This document shows positions 10,360 to 20,290 of a stretch of 64,000 nucleotides of DNA, in pieces. Position 1 is the first letter of the stretch, and every line of letters starts with the position of its first letter. The notes under the pieces were generated by a model, which ran no database searches, had not been told where the DNA came from, and saw nothing but the letters and a program-made list of their open reading frames with translations. The DNA comes from Paragorgia papillata. Its lineage: Eukaryota; Cnidaria; Anthozoa; Scleralcyonacea; Coralliidae. The stretch lies in NCBI GenBank assembly GCA_035771165.1, contig JAWNZC010000259.1, forward strand, positions 667,501 through 731,500. The letters run 5' to 3'. Both the position numbers and the translations under genes were made by a program.

Positions 10360-10471
10360 GGTCAAGAAAGGGGATTTCGCTGCCAAACAGAAATATAACA
10401 TTTTGCTTTTCTATTTTTCTCCTATACTTCATAGAACGCTCAAGAACTGTCTGAAGATTGAATTTACTTCG

Positions 10472-11728
10472 ATGCCCACAGTGCTTTTCCTCTATGCCGT
10501 TACTCGTGTCTTTCTCGATGGTATGGAGGAATTCTTAATCCTACCGACGGCTTGGTACTATATTGCTTCGTTTGGGCAGACAAAATTTTTTCTCGGTGTT
10601 ACGTTGTCCGCTTATTCCTTTGGTGTGATGGTTTTCGCGCCAATTTTCGGACGACTGGACTACAGACTTCGAGCCACAAAAACAATCCTCGTGCTTTGCG
10701 CTGTGATTAGATTTCTTGCAAATCTACTCTACTCGATTCCAGTCTCCGAATACTTCCCCCTGTTTGGCCGTCTCATAAGTGGAATAGCCGGGGGATCAGT
10801 TGGAGTTCTGTATGGTCTGATAGCAAAATACACAGACAACAAAAATCGTGCCAAGGCGTTCCTAATTTTTGAAGGATTGTTTAACCTTGGAAAATCGCTC
10901 GCTCCGACGATTGGTAGTTTTGTGACGTTCGACGCTAATATTTTCGGCTGGAAGATTGGACCAGGAAATTCTCCAGGGTTCATTTTGGCAATCTTTTGGT
11001 TTTTCATGATTTTCCTAACGCTTTGTTTACCAAGAAATCTGGGAGACGAAGACTCGTTTTCCAGTTGCGAGGAAATCCAGTTGGATTCGAAAAACGACGA
11101 TGGAGTCAATCTTGAATCGAACCTGAAACCGGATAATCCACTCAAGCAAATCGATTCCAAAATTTCTTGTTTGTATTTCATGGTATTCGTGGCCTTTTTA
11201 GTCTGCTGTATCGTTTCATTTTACACGCCGTTAATAGCAGTGTATCTTCTCAACTTGAAGCTTATCCACGTAAAAGTGCTGTTTTTGAACGGAGTACTGG
11301 TTGTTCTTATCGGCTATTTGGCTAACTACCTCGCGTCGGAGTACGTATCTGAAATTAACCTGATCGTCGTTTGGGTTGCTTTGCAAATCTTTCCAATTAT
11401 TTTAATGTACTATTTTGCTCTCGGATGGAACAATGCCAATCCGGTGTTCGAGCCTTATCTTCTGTTGCTCTTTATCTGTCTTGGTCTAATACTAAGCTTT
11501 AACTATCCCCTCATTTCCTCTTTACTGTCCAAAGTAACGGACTTAAACCACGCAGCCTTCTATCAGAGTCTATGTTCTACTGTTGTTCATTTTGCAGTTG
11601 TTACCAGTCGTTTGATTGCAGGTCTAACCTTCGCCAAGACATTAATGACGTCCACGTGTATCGTGCTTACTTGTGTTTGGATTTTTCAAGTCGTTTGGTT
11701 TTCTGTAGAATATCGAAAACTTATATAG
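10472..11728 (+). CDS. MFSD8/CLN7-like major facilitator superfamily transporter, copy 1
   Basis: A single-exon frame of 418 codons starts at the first ATG in frame (MPTVLFLYAVTRVFLDG). The frame stays open upstream but holds no earlier ATG. The protein is very hydrophobic, with about 12 predicted membrane segments in two halves. Between segments 2 and 3 it has the MFS loop AYSFGVMVFAPIFGRLDYRL, and then FGRLISGIAGGSVGVLYG, which resembles the GxxxGxG-type segment of MFSD8/CLN7 proteins. A charged cytoplasmic loop near residues 190-235 (DEDSFSSCEEIQLDSKNDDG) separates the halves. Family members are membrane transporters, often lysosomal; the substrate here is unknown. An AATAAA follows at 12005-12010. 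Two further copies lie downstream, one broken. The lack of introns could mean an intronless or retroposed family. MFS membership is secure, the MFSD8-like subfamily less so. Confidence 0.8.
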   Translation: MPTVLFLYAVTRVFLDGMEEFLILPTAWYYIASFGQTKFFLGVTLSAYSFGVMVFAPIFGRLDYRLRATKTILVLCAVIRFLANLLYSIPVSEYFPLFGRLISGIAGGSVGVLYGLIAKYTDNKNRAKAFLIFEGLFNLGKSLAPTIGSFVTFDANIFGWKIGPGNSPGFILAIFWFFMIFLTLCLPRNLGDEDSFSSCEEIQLDSKNDDGVNLESNLKPDNPLKQIDSKISCLYFMVFVAFLVCCIVSFYTPLIAVYLLNLKLIHVKVLFLNGVLVVLIGYLANYLASEYVSEINLIVVWVALQIFPIILMYYFALGWNNANPVFEPYLLLLFICLGLILSFNYPLISSLLSKVTDLNHAAFYQSLCSTVVHFAVVTSRLIAGLTFAKTLMTSTCIVLTCVWIFQVVWFSVEYRKLI

Positions 11729-12061
11729 ATATATACGAACAAACAAACAGAGCAAAGTTACAGGCAGAACAACTAATACCGCTCAAAGGCGTGGCCTGCT
11801 TAGCGAACAAACGAACGAATTAACTAACAAGCAGAGATAGTAAAAATTGTTAGTAATCTGAATAATTTCAGGAAGGTAGAAATTTCAAAAATTTTAGGAT
11901 AGTGCCGAAGAAATTTAGGACTGTTAAAGAATTTCAGGAACTTTTAAAAATTTTAAGCTTTTTTACCTTATTTCAAATGTTTAAAAATTGACAATACCGG
12001 ACGGAATAAAGGTTAAGCTTTTTATATATTGACTGATTTTGGACGTGATGAAAAATCACCA
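11729..12061 (+). promoter_or_regulatory. 3' flank of MFS copy 1 with polyadenylation signal
   Basis: Noncoding sequence closely shared with 58454-58780. A canonical AATAAA sits at 12005-12010, and at 58735-58740 in the other intact copy, so it is the likely poly(A) signal. Repeated AATTTCAGGAA-like words occur just before it. Confidence 0.5.
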
Positions 12062-12073
12062 CCACCAACAATC

Positions 12074-12166
<93 letters not shown>

Positions 12167-12300
12167 GCAACAACAGCAACAGCAACAACAACAACAGCAG
12201 CAGCAATAACAACAACGACAACAACACCAACAACAACAACAGCAACAACAATAACAACAAACAACCAAAGCAACAGCAACAGCAACAACGAAAATAGCAA
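12062..12300 (+). repeat. (CAA)n microsatellite
   Basis: A long CAA/ACA run with interspersed CAG and ATAACA variants. All the open frames across it are low-complexity artefacts. The same kind of tract follows each MFS copy (42640-42980 and 58785-59400). Confidence 0.9.
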
Positions 12301-12307
12301 CGAAATA

Positions 12308-12850
12308 ATAATATGAAAAATCTGACTGTCCCAAGCGGAACCGAACTCAAGTTCTCCGAACGCACCGGCGCTCTGACCACTGAGTTATACTGTGTGAAAT
12401 TGAGCGTATCGTGGCCGTACCATACCACGGTATCTCCGGAAATTTCGTTATTCGCACTCTGAAATCTGCGGAAATTCCCTTATTCGGCCTGTAAGTACGA
12501 ATTGGGAAATTTCCTGAGATTTCATGTTCTGAATCGTGAAATTTCCGGAGATTACGTGCTATGATACGGCCACGATACGCTCAATTTTACACAGTTAATT
12601 ATCGAGACACGTCAGGACAATAAGTAATTTAATTTCAAATTAAAACCATCTTAATTTCAAATTTTTCTAAAGCCTCCTGTATACATGATCTGTGAGTGGC
12701 TCCTCTACTTGAGGAAGTCATTAGAGGGGATCCGCTCTTCCTTGTGAAGATGAGATGTCTTCCTGTAGAGACTGGAGAAGAACGGTTAGTTAAATATAAA
12801 AATCTACGGATTCGATTCCCGATTGGGACAATCAAATTTTTCATATTATT
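12308..12850 (-). mobile_element. tRNA-like SINE head and nested fold-back
   Basis: On the minus strand around 12390-12330 the sequence reads TATAACTCAGTGGTCAGAGC and, about 30 bp on, GAGTTCGGTTCCGC. These resemble the A and B boxes of a tRNA-derived SINE. The outer edges (TAATATGAAAAATCTGACTG at 12307 and the complementary end at about 12850) form an inverted repeat. Within it, 12391-12600 is a fold-back whose arms share GAGCGTATCGTGGCCGTA and TCTCCGGAAATTTC. The arrangement is composite and the family is not recognised. Confidence 0.45.
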
Positions 12851-12929
12851 ATTAAAAAAATATTAGTATGGTTTTTTTTTCAAAGTTACTCCAACAATAG
12901 ATTGAAAATAAACTATTAGCATTTATAGA

Positions 12930-13030
12930 CCTGGAGCGAGGGGAATTCGATGAAATATTACCCCGAGGGATGATATATCCAGGGGTAATATTTCATCGAA
13001 TTCCCCGAGCGAAAGGTCTATAAATTATAT
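12930..13030. repeat. Long hairpin
   Basis: TTTATAGACCT, then AGGGGAATTCGATGAAATAT and TACCCC, pair with the right half across a centre of about 17 bp. It is almost perfect and was read directly from the sequence. Confidence 0.85.
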
Positions 13031-13319
13031 ATTATACCGAAACATATTAATCTTTCCAAAAAAAGCTGAAATAATGTTAATAAAGTTCGCTTAGCGTAAC
13101 TTTTGTCCGCTTTTCATTGTCTGTTTCCATTCTGTTGTCGTCTCAAGGCTTCTGGATGCATTGTTTGTTGCTTTCTTTGTATTCCCTGAATCCTTATTTT
13201 CTTGTAACCTAACAATCTTCTTGTCAACATCTGAATGTTCCAGGCGAAACCTTTTCTTATCTCGCCAAACTCCGCCATTGTTGACAGCTTCGTGAATCGC
13301 GCGTGACATTTACGCGTGG

Positions 13320-13410
13320 TACACGAACTCGAATACCCCGCCACAGCGGGGTATAACCTCGAATACCCCGCTGTGGCGGGGTATTCGAGGTTATACCCCG
13401 CTTTGGAGGG
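13320..13410. repeat. Nested palindromes of a CGAATACCCCGC motif
   Basis: The motif CGAATACCCCGC and its complement alternate four times, so the stretch can fold in several registers. The 280 bp before it hold short minus-strand frames (13091-13344) in which I recognise no protein. Confidence 0.75.
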
Positions 13411-13647
13411 TAATTCTACGATAAATTAACTGGTCACGTGGTACAAATCAAGCTCTCTGACTGGACAATTTACAGTTGAGATATAATATTAGAGAATATT
13501 GCATGACCGTGCGGAGATACAAATGTTATCTTCGAGTGTTGATAATATCTTTCACTAATGAGCGAAGCAAACGAGTGAAAACACGAGACAGATATTGAAA
13601 TTGAGTGAAAGATATTACCAACATAAACACTAACACATACGATCTAA

Positions 13648-14571
13648 GGGGCCGTACCCGAGCTAGCCCGCTTTGCCGAGATGATTTTTATTGTGTTTAC
13701 ATGAGAAGGGCTCTAGCTCGCCTAGCCGGGCTGGCTCGCTTGTTGTGCTAATTGCGTAATTTATCAGTTCTGGTAAGACAAGAAGTCTCATTGTTTTAAA
13801 TATGAACTGTACATGAACAAGCAGAACTTGTGAATTGTTAATATGTCAAAAAAAGGTGATAAAAACAAATTTTGTCGCGTGTACGAAGCTTTTAATGCCA
13901 GCCCCGGTAGGCGAGTTAGCCCCCGGTCAATCGTGTTTACATGGGAAAAACCCAGCCCGGGTAACCGAGATCTCGGCTACACGCGTAAAAACGCACAACT
14001 TGTTGACGGTTGTCAACAGGCGTGAACAATGTTGTGCTGCTCGCCGTGAACAATGTTGTGCTGCTCGCCGTGAACAAGTTGTCAACAAGTTGTTCACTTA
14101 TGGTTCGAACAACTTGTTCACGGATAAATCAACAGTCATGAACAAGTTGTTCCAACAGCACATTTTTATAGCCAACAATGTTGTTCACACATGATACAAC
14201 ATGTTGTAACAGCATGACGAAATAACAACGATGAACAACAATGTTACAACAATGGTGAACATGGTTGATGTATCAACACGTTCTTCGGTTGTTACAACAT
14301 GCGTGAACAACGGTTGTTGTTTCATCAAGCTGTAGCAACTTGTTGAAACAATGATGAACAATGTTGTTCATTTATCAATGTTGTTCACATATGTCAACAA
14401 GTTGTTACAGCATTGTTCAGGCAACACAATGCTGTAACAACTTGCGAGATTTTTACGCGTGTAGGCGGGCTGGCTCGGCTCTCATATAAATACAAGATGA
14501 AAATTAACAAGAAATAATAGCATAAACGAGATCTCGGCAAAGCGGGCTAGCCCGGGTACATAAACACCCCC
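13648..14571. mobile_element. Harbinger-type MITE, TSD TAA, carrying a nested element
   Basis: The left terminus GGGGCCGTACCCGAGCTAGC and the reversed right terminus (GGGGGTGTTTATGTACCCGG, then GCTAGCCCGCTTTGCCGAGA) are related, and both continue with CTAGCCCGCTTTGCCGAGAT. TAA flanks at 13645-13647 and 14572-14574. About half of the length is a second TIR element (13977-14464). The right part (from 14465) is duplicated at 25319. Confidence 0.75.
13977..14464. mobile_element. Nested TIR element filled with AACAATGTTG-type palindromes
   Basis: The left end CTACACGCGTAAAAACGCAC and the reversed right end CTACACGCGTAAAAATCTCG are inverted repeats. The interior consists largely of short self-complementary words such as AACAATGTTG, AACAACTTGTTG and CAACATGTTG. 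No coding frame has recognisable content. Confidence 0.7.
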
Positions 14572-15413
14572 TAAAATTATGGTTAATTTTACTGCACTTA
14601 AATAAGATAAATATGCACAAAATGTGATTGCAATAGTTTAAATAAAATTGGAAAACCGAAATCAACAAACTTTAGCTGGGGCAGGAATAAGGCGTGGAAT
14701 GGACTGAGGCATGAATTTTTATAACATCGGTTCCAATTGGTCAAACGATTGGTCAAACAAATGTCTAACGCAAAATTCTATTGAATCGTTGAACCGAAAT
14801 CTTTACGTGTAACAATATCGTATTTTTTCATGTGTTTGAATCACTGACCTCTATACTAACTGGCTGGGCAGTCTAGAACAAATCGCCTTGCGAGGTTTGA
14901 CCCCACCGGCAGCCATGTTGGTACACCCAAAAGATCCTCTCAACCAATCAAAATGCAGTAATTTTGTCATGCACATTATAAATATAATTATTGTCTTAAT
15001 ACAAGAAGGACGCCATGGTCAGGAGTTGGGGGAGTGAAAGGCCGAAATCTCGAATTCAGCCAGGATTTTAAGCACCAGAAATTGCATAATCATTGCAAAA
15101 CCAACTTTGAACCTCGAGCTAGCTATCTGGACCAACCTGGTGGAATATTGCAGTCTTCAATCCAAGCAAATTAATTTTATTTAGTTCATGTTGTTTTCGT
15201 TCTTTTGGGTGAACCAACATGGCCGCCGGTGGGGTCGACCGGTAGATCGTTTCCGCATATTCCAGTTAGTATAGAGATCAGTGGTTTGAATACGAGTTTT
15301 CTTAGTGGCCAAAAACTCTACATCACACTAGAGTTTATGAAATAAAAATATTTAGTTGCATTTAATTAAAAATAAAAAACATGATCGATGTTGCTTTTTT
15401 CTCATTACATAAG

Positions 15414-15685
15414 GGAGCTAAAAGCCTTTATTTGGGATTCTCCTACCTTATATCACATAACGTCGACCGACTGTTCTCTTACGACGGCTGGGGAGCTGTT
15501 TGGTCGTTCCGGCTACGGCATTGGTCTACCCAAAGGCTCACCTTGGACCAATGAAATCTCTTTGGCCATCTTAAACTTTCACGAGAGTGGAAAAATGGAA
15601 GGATTGGAAACGTCTTTTATTGATATTGGCAACTGCCCTGAAAGTAGTAATGCACCAGCCACTCTTGGACTGAGTCATATGCTTG
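15414..15685 (+). CDS. NMDA-type ionotropic glutamate receptor, penultimate exon (copy 1)
   Basis: The translation [14 protein letters not shown], then [40 protein letters not shown] and [19 protein letters not shown] matches the end of the S2 ligand-binding lobe of GluN1-type receptors. The Asp of FIWDS is the residue that binds the amino group of glycine in GluN1. Cys in TDCSL and in GNCPE match the disulphide pair of the NMDA-receptor S2 lobe. An acceptor (TTTTTTCTCATTACATAAG, ending at 15413) and a donor (G|GTGAGT at 15686) bound the exon. It joins in frame to 19595-19881 across a 3.9-kb intron. Upstream exons (amino-terminal domain, S1, pore) were not found in the window. The receptor would sit in the plasma membrane as a ligand-gated cation channel subunit. 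Confidence 0.85.
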
Positions 15686-15979
15686 GTGAGTTTGCTCTCG
15701 ATATGATTACCTATATTTCCCCGAATAACCACGCACGTCGCTCTAATAACTATCTATTACTTCTATTCATTATATGGCACAACTTACTTCCGTTGAATAA
15801 GTGTGTTCTCATTGGCTGAGACGCGTCACGTGCCGGTGGATTATTTTCCGCGACCGCGGTCGGCCATTTTGTTTACAAAAGCTACAATGAATGAAAACCG
15901 CAAAAATTTTACTAATTCAAAAACCTAAGGTCTAAATCATGTATGAATCGGACGACGAGCAATCTGGAAGTGAATTTTA

Positions 15980-16290
15980 GGATTCCGAAAGCGATAACAA
16001 CAAGAGCAACAACATTGAAAACGATGAGTCTATGTCACACGCTCGCGGTCACGCTATAAGTAGGTAATGTATTATGTAAGGTAATGTGAGGTGTACCTCC
16101 AGTACGGACCGAGCTCGTAGAGCGACGTTCGCACATAAAAGACCGAGGTCTGATATTTTCCGTAATGACCAAGCAGTCGAGGTTAATAAGAAGTTTATTA
16201 TATGGCTTTTTGAAACAACATACCTCACATAATACGTACTTATTGCGTGACCTCGAGCGTGTGACATAGACTCACCATTTTCATTGTTGT
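15980..16290. repeat. Inverted-repeat element with GAGTCTATGTCACACGCTCG arms
   Basis: Both ends carry GAGTCTATGTCACACGCTCG (right end reversed), continuing into GGTCACGC. In copy 2 (26834-27170) the outer arms extend further, with AGCGATAACAACAAGAGCAA facing its near-complement. In copy 1, 23 bp of the right arm are deleted, so copy 2 has the less damaged form. Confidence 0.75.
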
Positions 16291-16345
16291 TGACCTTGCA
16301 TGGTCTGATATTTCTCCGTAATAACCACACTGTCGATTAATATAA

Positions 16346-16737
16346 GGGGCTGTTTATATGGAGGCGAGTTACTCGGTCAGCCGAGTTACCGGTTTGCCGG
16401 GATAAACTTTACGTTCTGTTTATATGAAAGCGAGTTACCTGGCAGGTTGTAATATTTGAGATGATTCTCATCAACGAAAGTGACATGAAGTAACGAATAT
16501 AGAAAATTCATTCCGCTATGCCGCGTTACCCGGGGAAAAGTGTTTATATGGGGAAATGTTTATCCCGCTTTGCCGGGATCCCGGCTGCCAGTGCCGAGTT
16601 TTCGCCAAGGCGAGTTACACGTCTGTCTCATATAAACACTGCGGTGGGAAAAACAGTGTTTGTTCTACCGGCCGGGAACTCGTCATGTGCCGAGGAACTC
16701 GGCTGGCCAGGTAACTCGCCTCCATATAAACAGGCCC
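16346..16737. mobile_element. Harbinger-type MITE, 392 bp, TSD TAA (copy 1)
   Basis: The left terminus GGGGCTGTTTATATGGAGGC and the reversed right terminus GGGCCTGTTTATATGGAGGC continue into GAGTTAC on both sides. TAA is duplicated at 16343-16345 and 16738-16740. The interior is rich in CCGGGATCCCGG-like palindromes. It lies within the receptor intron. Confidence 0.85.
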
Positions 16738-17338
16738 TAAGAAGCTATTAAACTGGTACTTATCTCGCACCGTATACTGCGGTTCAGAATTCAGGGCCGT
16801 AGCCACCGGTACGGTTGGTACGGTTTCAACCGGACCACTTTCCGGAGCACTAAAAAATTGTATTCGAGGCTGTGCGTGATTAATATAGCTATAGCTATAG
16901 AGTTAGTTTAGAGGATAGTATTATTATTAGGGTAGTGGGTTAGTTTCTTAGGGTTAGTATAAGAGTAATATTACGGTTTTATTATATGGAGAAGAGTATT
17001 TTACTAGCAACTAAAACACTTGTAGAATCCATATTTCACTACATCCGGGAACCGAGTGGCGTATTTCTCGAATGCTCGCGAGTGACATATCGACAAGTCA
17101 AAATTTTCGCCTTTTGCCGTAAGTTTTCAATCAAGTAAATTTGAGCCAGTAACTTCTCTTAATTCAGTTTTTCACGTAAAATGAAGTATTCAAATAAGCT
17201 GTTGTATTTTTCATTTGTATTTTAGAAAGTTTTAGGTCAAGCGGTTGTAGTTTTTGCATTAAACCCAGTTTATCAACATCACTTCCACGCATAATTTCAT
17301 TGTCCATATAATAAATAGAACATTACACGGTTGCTCAA

Positions 17339-17412
17339 AGATATGGATTTTATGTTCTCGTGGCAAGAGCAATATATATTGTCCTTGCCACTCGAACATA
17401 AAATCCATATCT
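17339..17412. repeat. Hairpin in receptor intron
   Basis: AGATATGGATTTTATGTTC and CTCGTGGCAAG pair with CTTGCCACTCG and GAACATAAAATCCATATCT across a short AT-rich loop. The copy-2 counterpart is at about 28216-28289. Confidence 0.8.
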
Positions 17413-17775
17413 TCTCGCCACCGTGTAATATCCCCCTTATCTTGCACTGCATATCATCAGTTTCACTTAATATTGGTATATGATATACAGGAAATAGCGT
17501 TTCGCATCCACCACGCCCAACCGGACCACTTCATACTTTGTGGCTATGGCACTGCAATTTATGCAATGTTGGGTGAAATCTTCATTCGATGACCAGAAAA
17601 TATTCAAACTTTGGGGTTGAAAACCGCGACAAAGAAATGCAGAAGATAAGATGAAAAATACGATTCAGAAGAGTATTCATTGCTTGTGCTAGTCAAAACA
17701 GATTGATAAGAGTACGAAGGTCGTTCATGTACACTCATATTTTGACAAATTCCAGGGCAAGGTTACTGCATATTT

Positions 17776-18221
17776 AGACTACGTTTACACTAGAGCAAAA
17801 GTTTCCAGATTCGTAAATGTTTCCGGATTCACTTCGTACCGAGTATTCGGATTCGTTAGGCGTTTACACTACAACAGTATTCGCAGATTCGGCCCTTTAA
17901 ACTAAACTCGGAATTCCTTTAATTCAGTTAATATGTTGACCATGTTGGTTCCACCGCAACCTCACATGACTACGAGCGGAAGAGCATCCGAATTCATCCG
18001 AATTACCGTTCACACTACGTATTGTCTCGGATTCAAAAGTATTCGGATACGAAGTTTCTACATTTTTTTCCGGATTCGAAATCTCCGGGTACGTGATCAA
18101 ACCGGAAAGTTTTTATTCCGGATTCATTCTTTTGTGTGTAAACGGCAAAACGAATCCGGTACTAAAACGTTCCGGATTCGTCACGAATCCGAAAACTTTT
18201 GCTCTGGTGTAAACGGGGTCT
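17776..18221. mobile_element. TIR element with CGTTTACAC-type ends (copy 1)
   Basis: The left end AGACTACGTTTACACTAGAG and the reversed right end AGACCCCGTTTACACCAGAG continue into CAAAAGTTT on both sides. The interior repeats TCCGGATTCG-like words. No clear target duplication. The ends resemble those of the 9365-9772 element (AGACCCCGTTTACAC), so they may be distant relatives. Confidence 0.7.
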
Positions 18222-18539
18222 TATTAGACTCCGCCGTATTAACCTTTGTTGGACTTTAGGTCGAAATTTTATATAAATTACCGCAATAATTTCTATATGA
18301 GATATTGTTTAAGATATTTCAATGTTAAGTGTGTTGCACAACCTGAATCAGATTGATACGATTAGGTTACTTCGAAATTGAAAGTGATTTGAACTTGACG
18401 ATTTCTTTATATTACCGATGTAAGCCTTATGAATCTCACGGACTAAATCTGGTTAAAATTCGGTACGCGCAAACGTGTCCATTATTTCTTGCAATGTTTT
18501 GTTTTCCGCTTATATTTGCATTCAAAGAAGGTCCACAAT

Positions 18540-18800
18540 AGGTTTATCGGGACGTGGGATAACGATTGTTTTGATAACAAGAAACGGGATACAAGAGAAA
18601 ATTAGCCCGGGATTCGGGATTTCAAAAAAAGACGGGAAACGAGATTTGGAAATATTAGCTGTCGTGATTCGGGAAATAAGGAGAATTGAACAACGGGATT
18701 CGGAATTTTTAAATAACGAAGACGAAAAGACGAAATCAGCTAACCAAACTTGTTGGGATACGGGAAGGGTAGCAAATAATCGAGCGGGACTCGGGATTTA
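18540..18800 (+). repeat. Degenerate short tandem repeat of CGGGATTCGGGA type
   Basis: Words such as GGGACGTGGGATAACG, AACGGGATACAAG, CGGGATTCGGGATTTC and CGGGACTCGGGATTTAAG recur at irregular spacing. No gene. It contains the block 18724-18740, which differs between the two duplication copies. Confidence 0.5.
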
Positions 18801-19024
18801 AGAAGCCTATTGTGGACCCTCTTCAAACACATAACAAAATTATTTTCACAATCTAGGAATTTCATTGTTATAACTCTTTCCAGGCTATATGGATGTTCCC
18901 TGTGACGAGTAAAATTATATTGCGTTAGCTCGAGTAAAATATTAAACACTTGAGACTCCTAAAGAAAGTACTTTAATTTGCCTTTCTTATGGATTTTCTC
19001 TGATAACACTGTCTTTCTTTGGAC

Positions 19025-19325
19025 GGCATCAGTGGCAGAAGCCGTTAGCGCGCTGCCTCTCACCACTGAAGTTAAGCCCCGTCGAATAGGGTTAGTGTAA
19101 GAATGGATGACTTTATGTGAGTCGAGTTGTTGATTCTCTCTTGTGGCTCGAAGGGTTTTTCACCGGGTTATCCAGTTTCCCTTTCTTTGCAAAATCAGCA
19201 CCGTGCATCAGAGTTTGGAGTGGCACCCATTACTGCCTTAGGGTAGTAGTAATCGAAAGAGGAGTCTTCTGTCTGCCTCCGCCTGCGGTCGACCAACTCA
19301 CTCATTACTAATTTTGATCACCTAT
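19025..19325 (+). mobile_element. 5S-rRNA-derived SINE (SINE3-like), copy 1
   Basis: The stretch 19063-19112 resembles the internal promoter of 5S rRNA: GAAGTTAAGCCCCGTC (box A), GGGTTAGTG (intermediate element) and AATGGATGACT (box C). It is followed by a body with CTCTTGTGGCTCGAAGGGTT and TCACCGGGTTATCCAG. The SINE is followed directly by a long (ATACA)n array, consistent with a microsatellite-type 3' tail. It is too altered in the stem regions to be a functional 5S gene. Confidence 0.6.
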
Positions 19326-19331
19326 GTACTA

Positions 19332-19497
19332 CAATACAATACAATACAATACAATACAATACAATACAATACAATACAATACAATACAATACAATACAAT
19401 ACAATACAATACGCAATACAATACAATACAATACAATACAATACAATACAATACAATACAATACAATACAATACAATACAATACAATACAATAGATA
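19332..19497 (+). repeat. (ATACA)n pentanucleotide array (copy 1)
   Basis: About 33 near-perfect ATACA units with one GC interruption at about 19412. Frames through it are artefacts. The copy-2 array (30213-30378) has the interruption at a different place (about 30288). Confidence 0.95.
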
Positions 19498-19594
19498 CAA
19501 TATACTATTACTAACTATACTAATGTTACAAGGTGCATTTTCAAAACAGTTCTTGCCAAGGCAAGTTGACCTTATATTTTGTTCTGTATTTCAG

Positions 19595-19881
19595 GTGTGT
19601 TTATTATGGTTCTTGCTGGAATTGGGGCCGGGATCATTATCATTATACTGGAAATTGTGTACCACAAACATCGTGGCTGGCGCGCAGACCAGAGGGACCT
19701 AGCGAAGAAGACGACTGAGGTATGGAAAAATAATGTGATGATGACGAGGAATGGTCGAGAACATCGCGGAGATGGTGGACGCACCAACCAGCAACAGAAT
19801 GAAAATCGCGTCACACAAGAAAGTCGGATCAACCCAATTTTTATTACCGATGCTCAGTGTCATGGAAAACAGCTCCCGTAA
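19595..19881 (+). CDS. NMDA-type ionotropic glutamate receptor, last exon (copy 1)
   Basis: After the TTTCAG acceptor, the frame continues the previous exon (split Gly codon, G|GT) as VFIMVLAGIGAGIIIIILEI and VYHKHRGW. This matches the final transmembrane helix (M4) and the following basic turn of GluN1-type subunits (GVF...GI.AGI..I..EI.YK.H). The remaining ~70 residues are a short hydrophilic cytoplasmic tail: AKKTTEVWKNNVMM, an Arg/Gly/Asn/Gln-rich part, then RINPIFITDAQCHGKQLP and TAA. The exon codes for 94 residues. The tail has no C-terminal PDZ-ligand consensus that I can recognise. An identical exon sits at 30476-30762. Confidence 0.85.
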
Positions 19882-20021
19882 CATTTGCACACTTCTTTTT
19901 TTAGCTGACTAGTTGTCAAACTATCGAAAAATTTAAGGGGTTCAAATTTTCGATTTCTCGATTTCTGACAGCCTTTTCCAACACGCTTCTAGCCACAAGT
20001 TTTGGTGGTGGAAGGTGGCAA

Positions 20022-20290
<269 letters not shown>

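Larger units (their letters stand above)
15686..19594 (+). other. Intron of the glutamate receptor gene, copy 1, with several transposable elements
   Basis: A GTGAGT donor at 15686 and a TGTATTTCAG acceptor ending at 19594. Inside lie an inverted-repeat element (15980-16290), a Harbinger-type MITE, a hairpin at 17339-17412, a TIR element, a degenerate CGGGATTCGGGA-type repeat (18540-18800), a 5S SINE and an (ATACA)n array. No other exon was recognised. Confidence 0.7.

Noticed and set aside
10403..10471. MFS start at the TTG codon at 10403 (and 57128)
   Set aside because: A TTG start is not expected in a nuclear eukaryotic gene; the first ATG in frame is at 10472 (57197), just before the first membrane segment.
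12022..12428. Poly-Thr, poly-Cys and poly-Val/Leu proteins across CAA tracts (also 42601-43042 and 58756-59453)
   Set aside because: Triplet microsatellite; all frames give homopolymeric peptides and none has flanking coding sequence.
19063..19112. Functional 5S rRNA gene
   Set aside because: Only the internal promoter region is similar; the stems and 3' terminator are not present, so it is a SINE.
19314..19514. Tyr/Asn/Thr/Ile repeat proteins over (ATACA)n and Leu/Thr/Tyr repeats over (TAAG)n
   Set aside because: Artefacts of pentanucleotide and tetranucleotide repeats.
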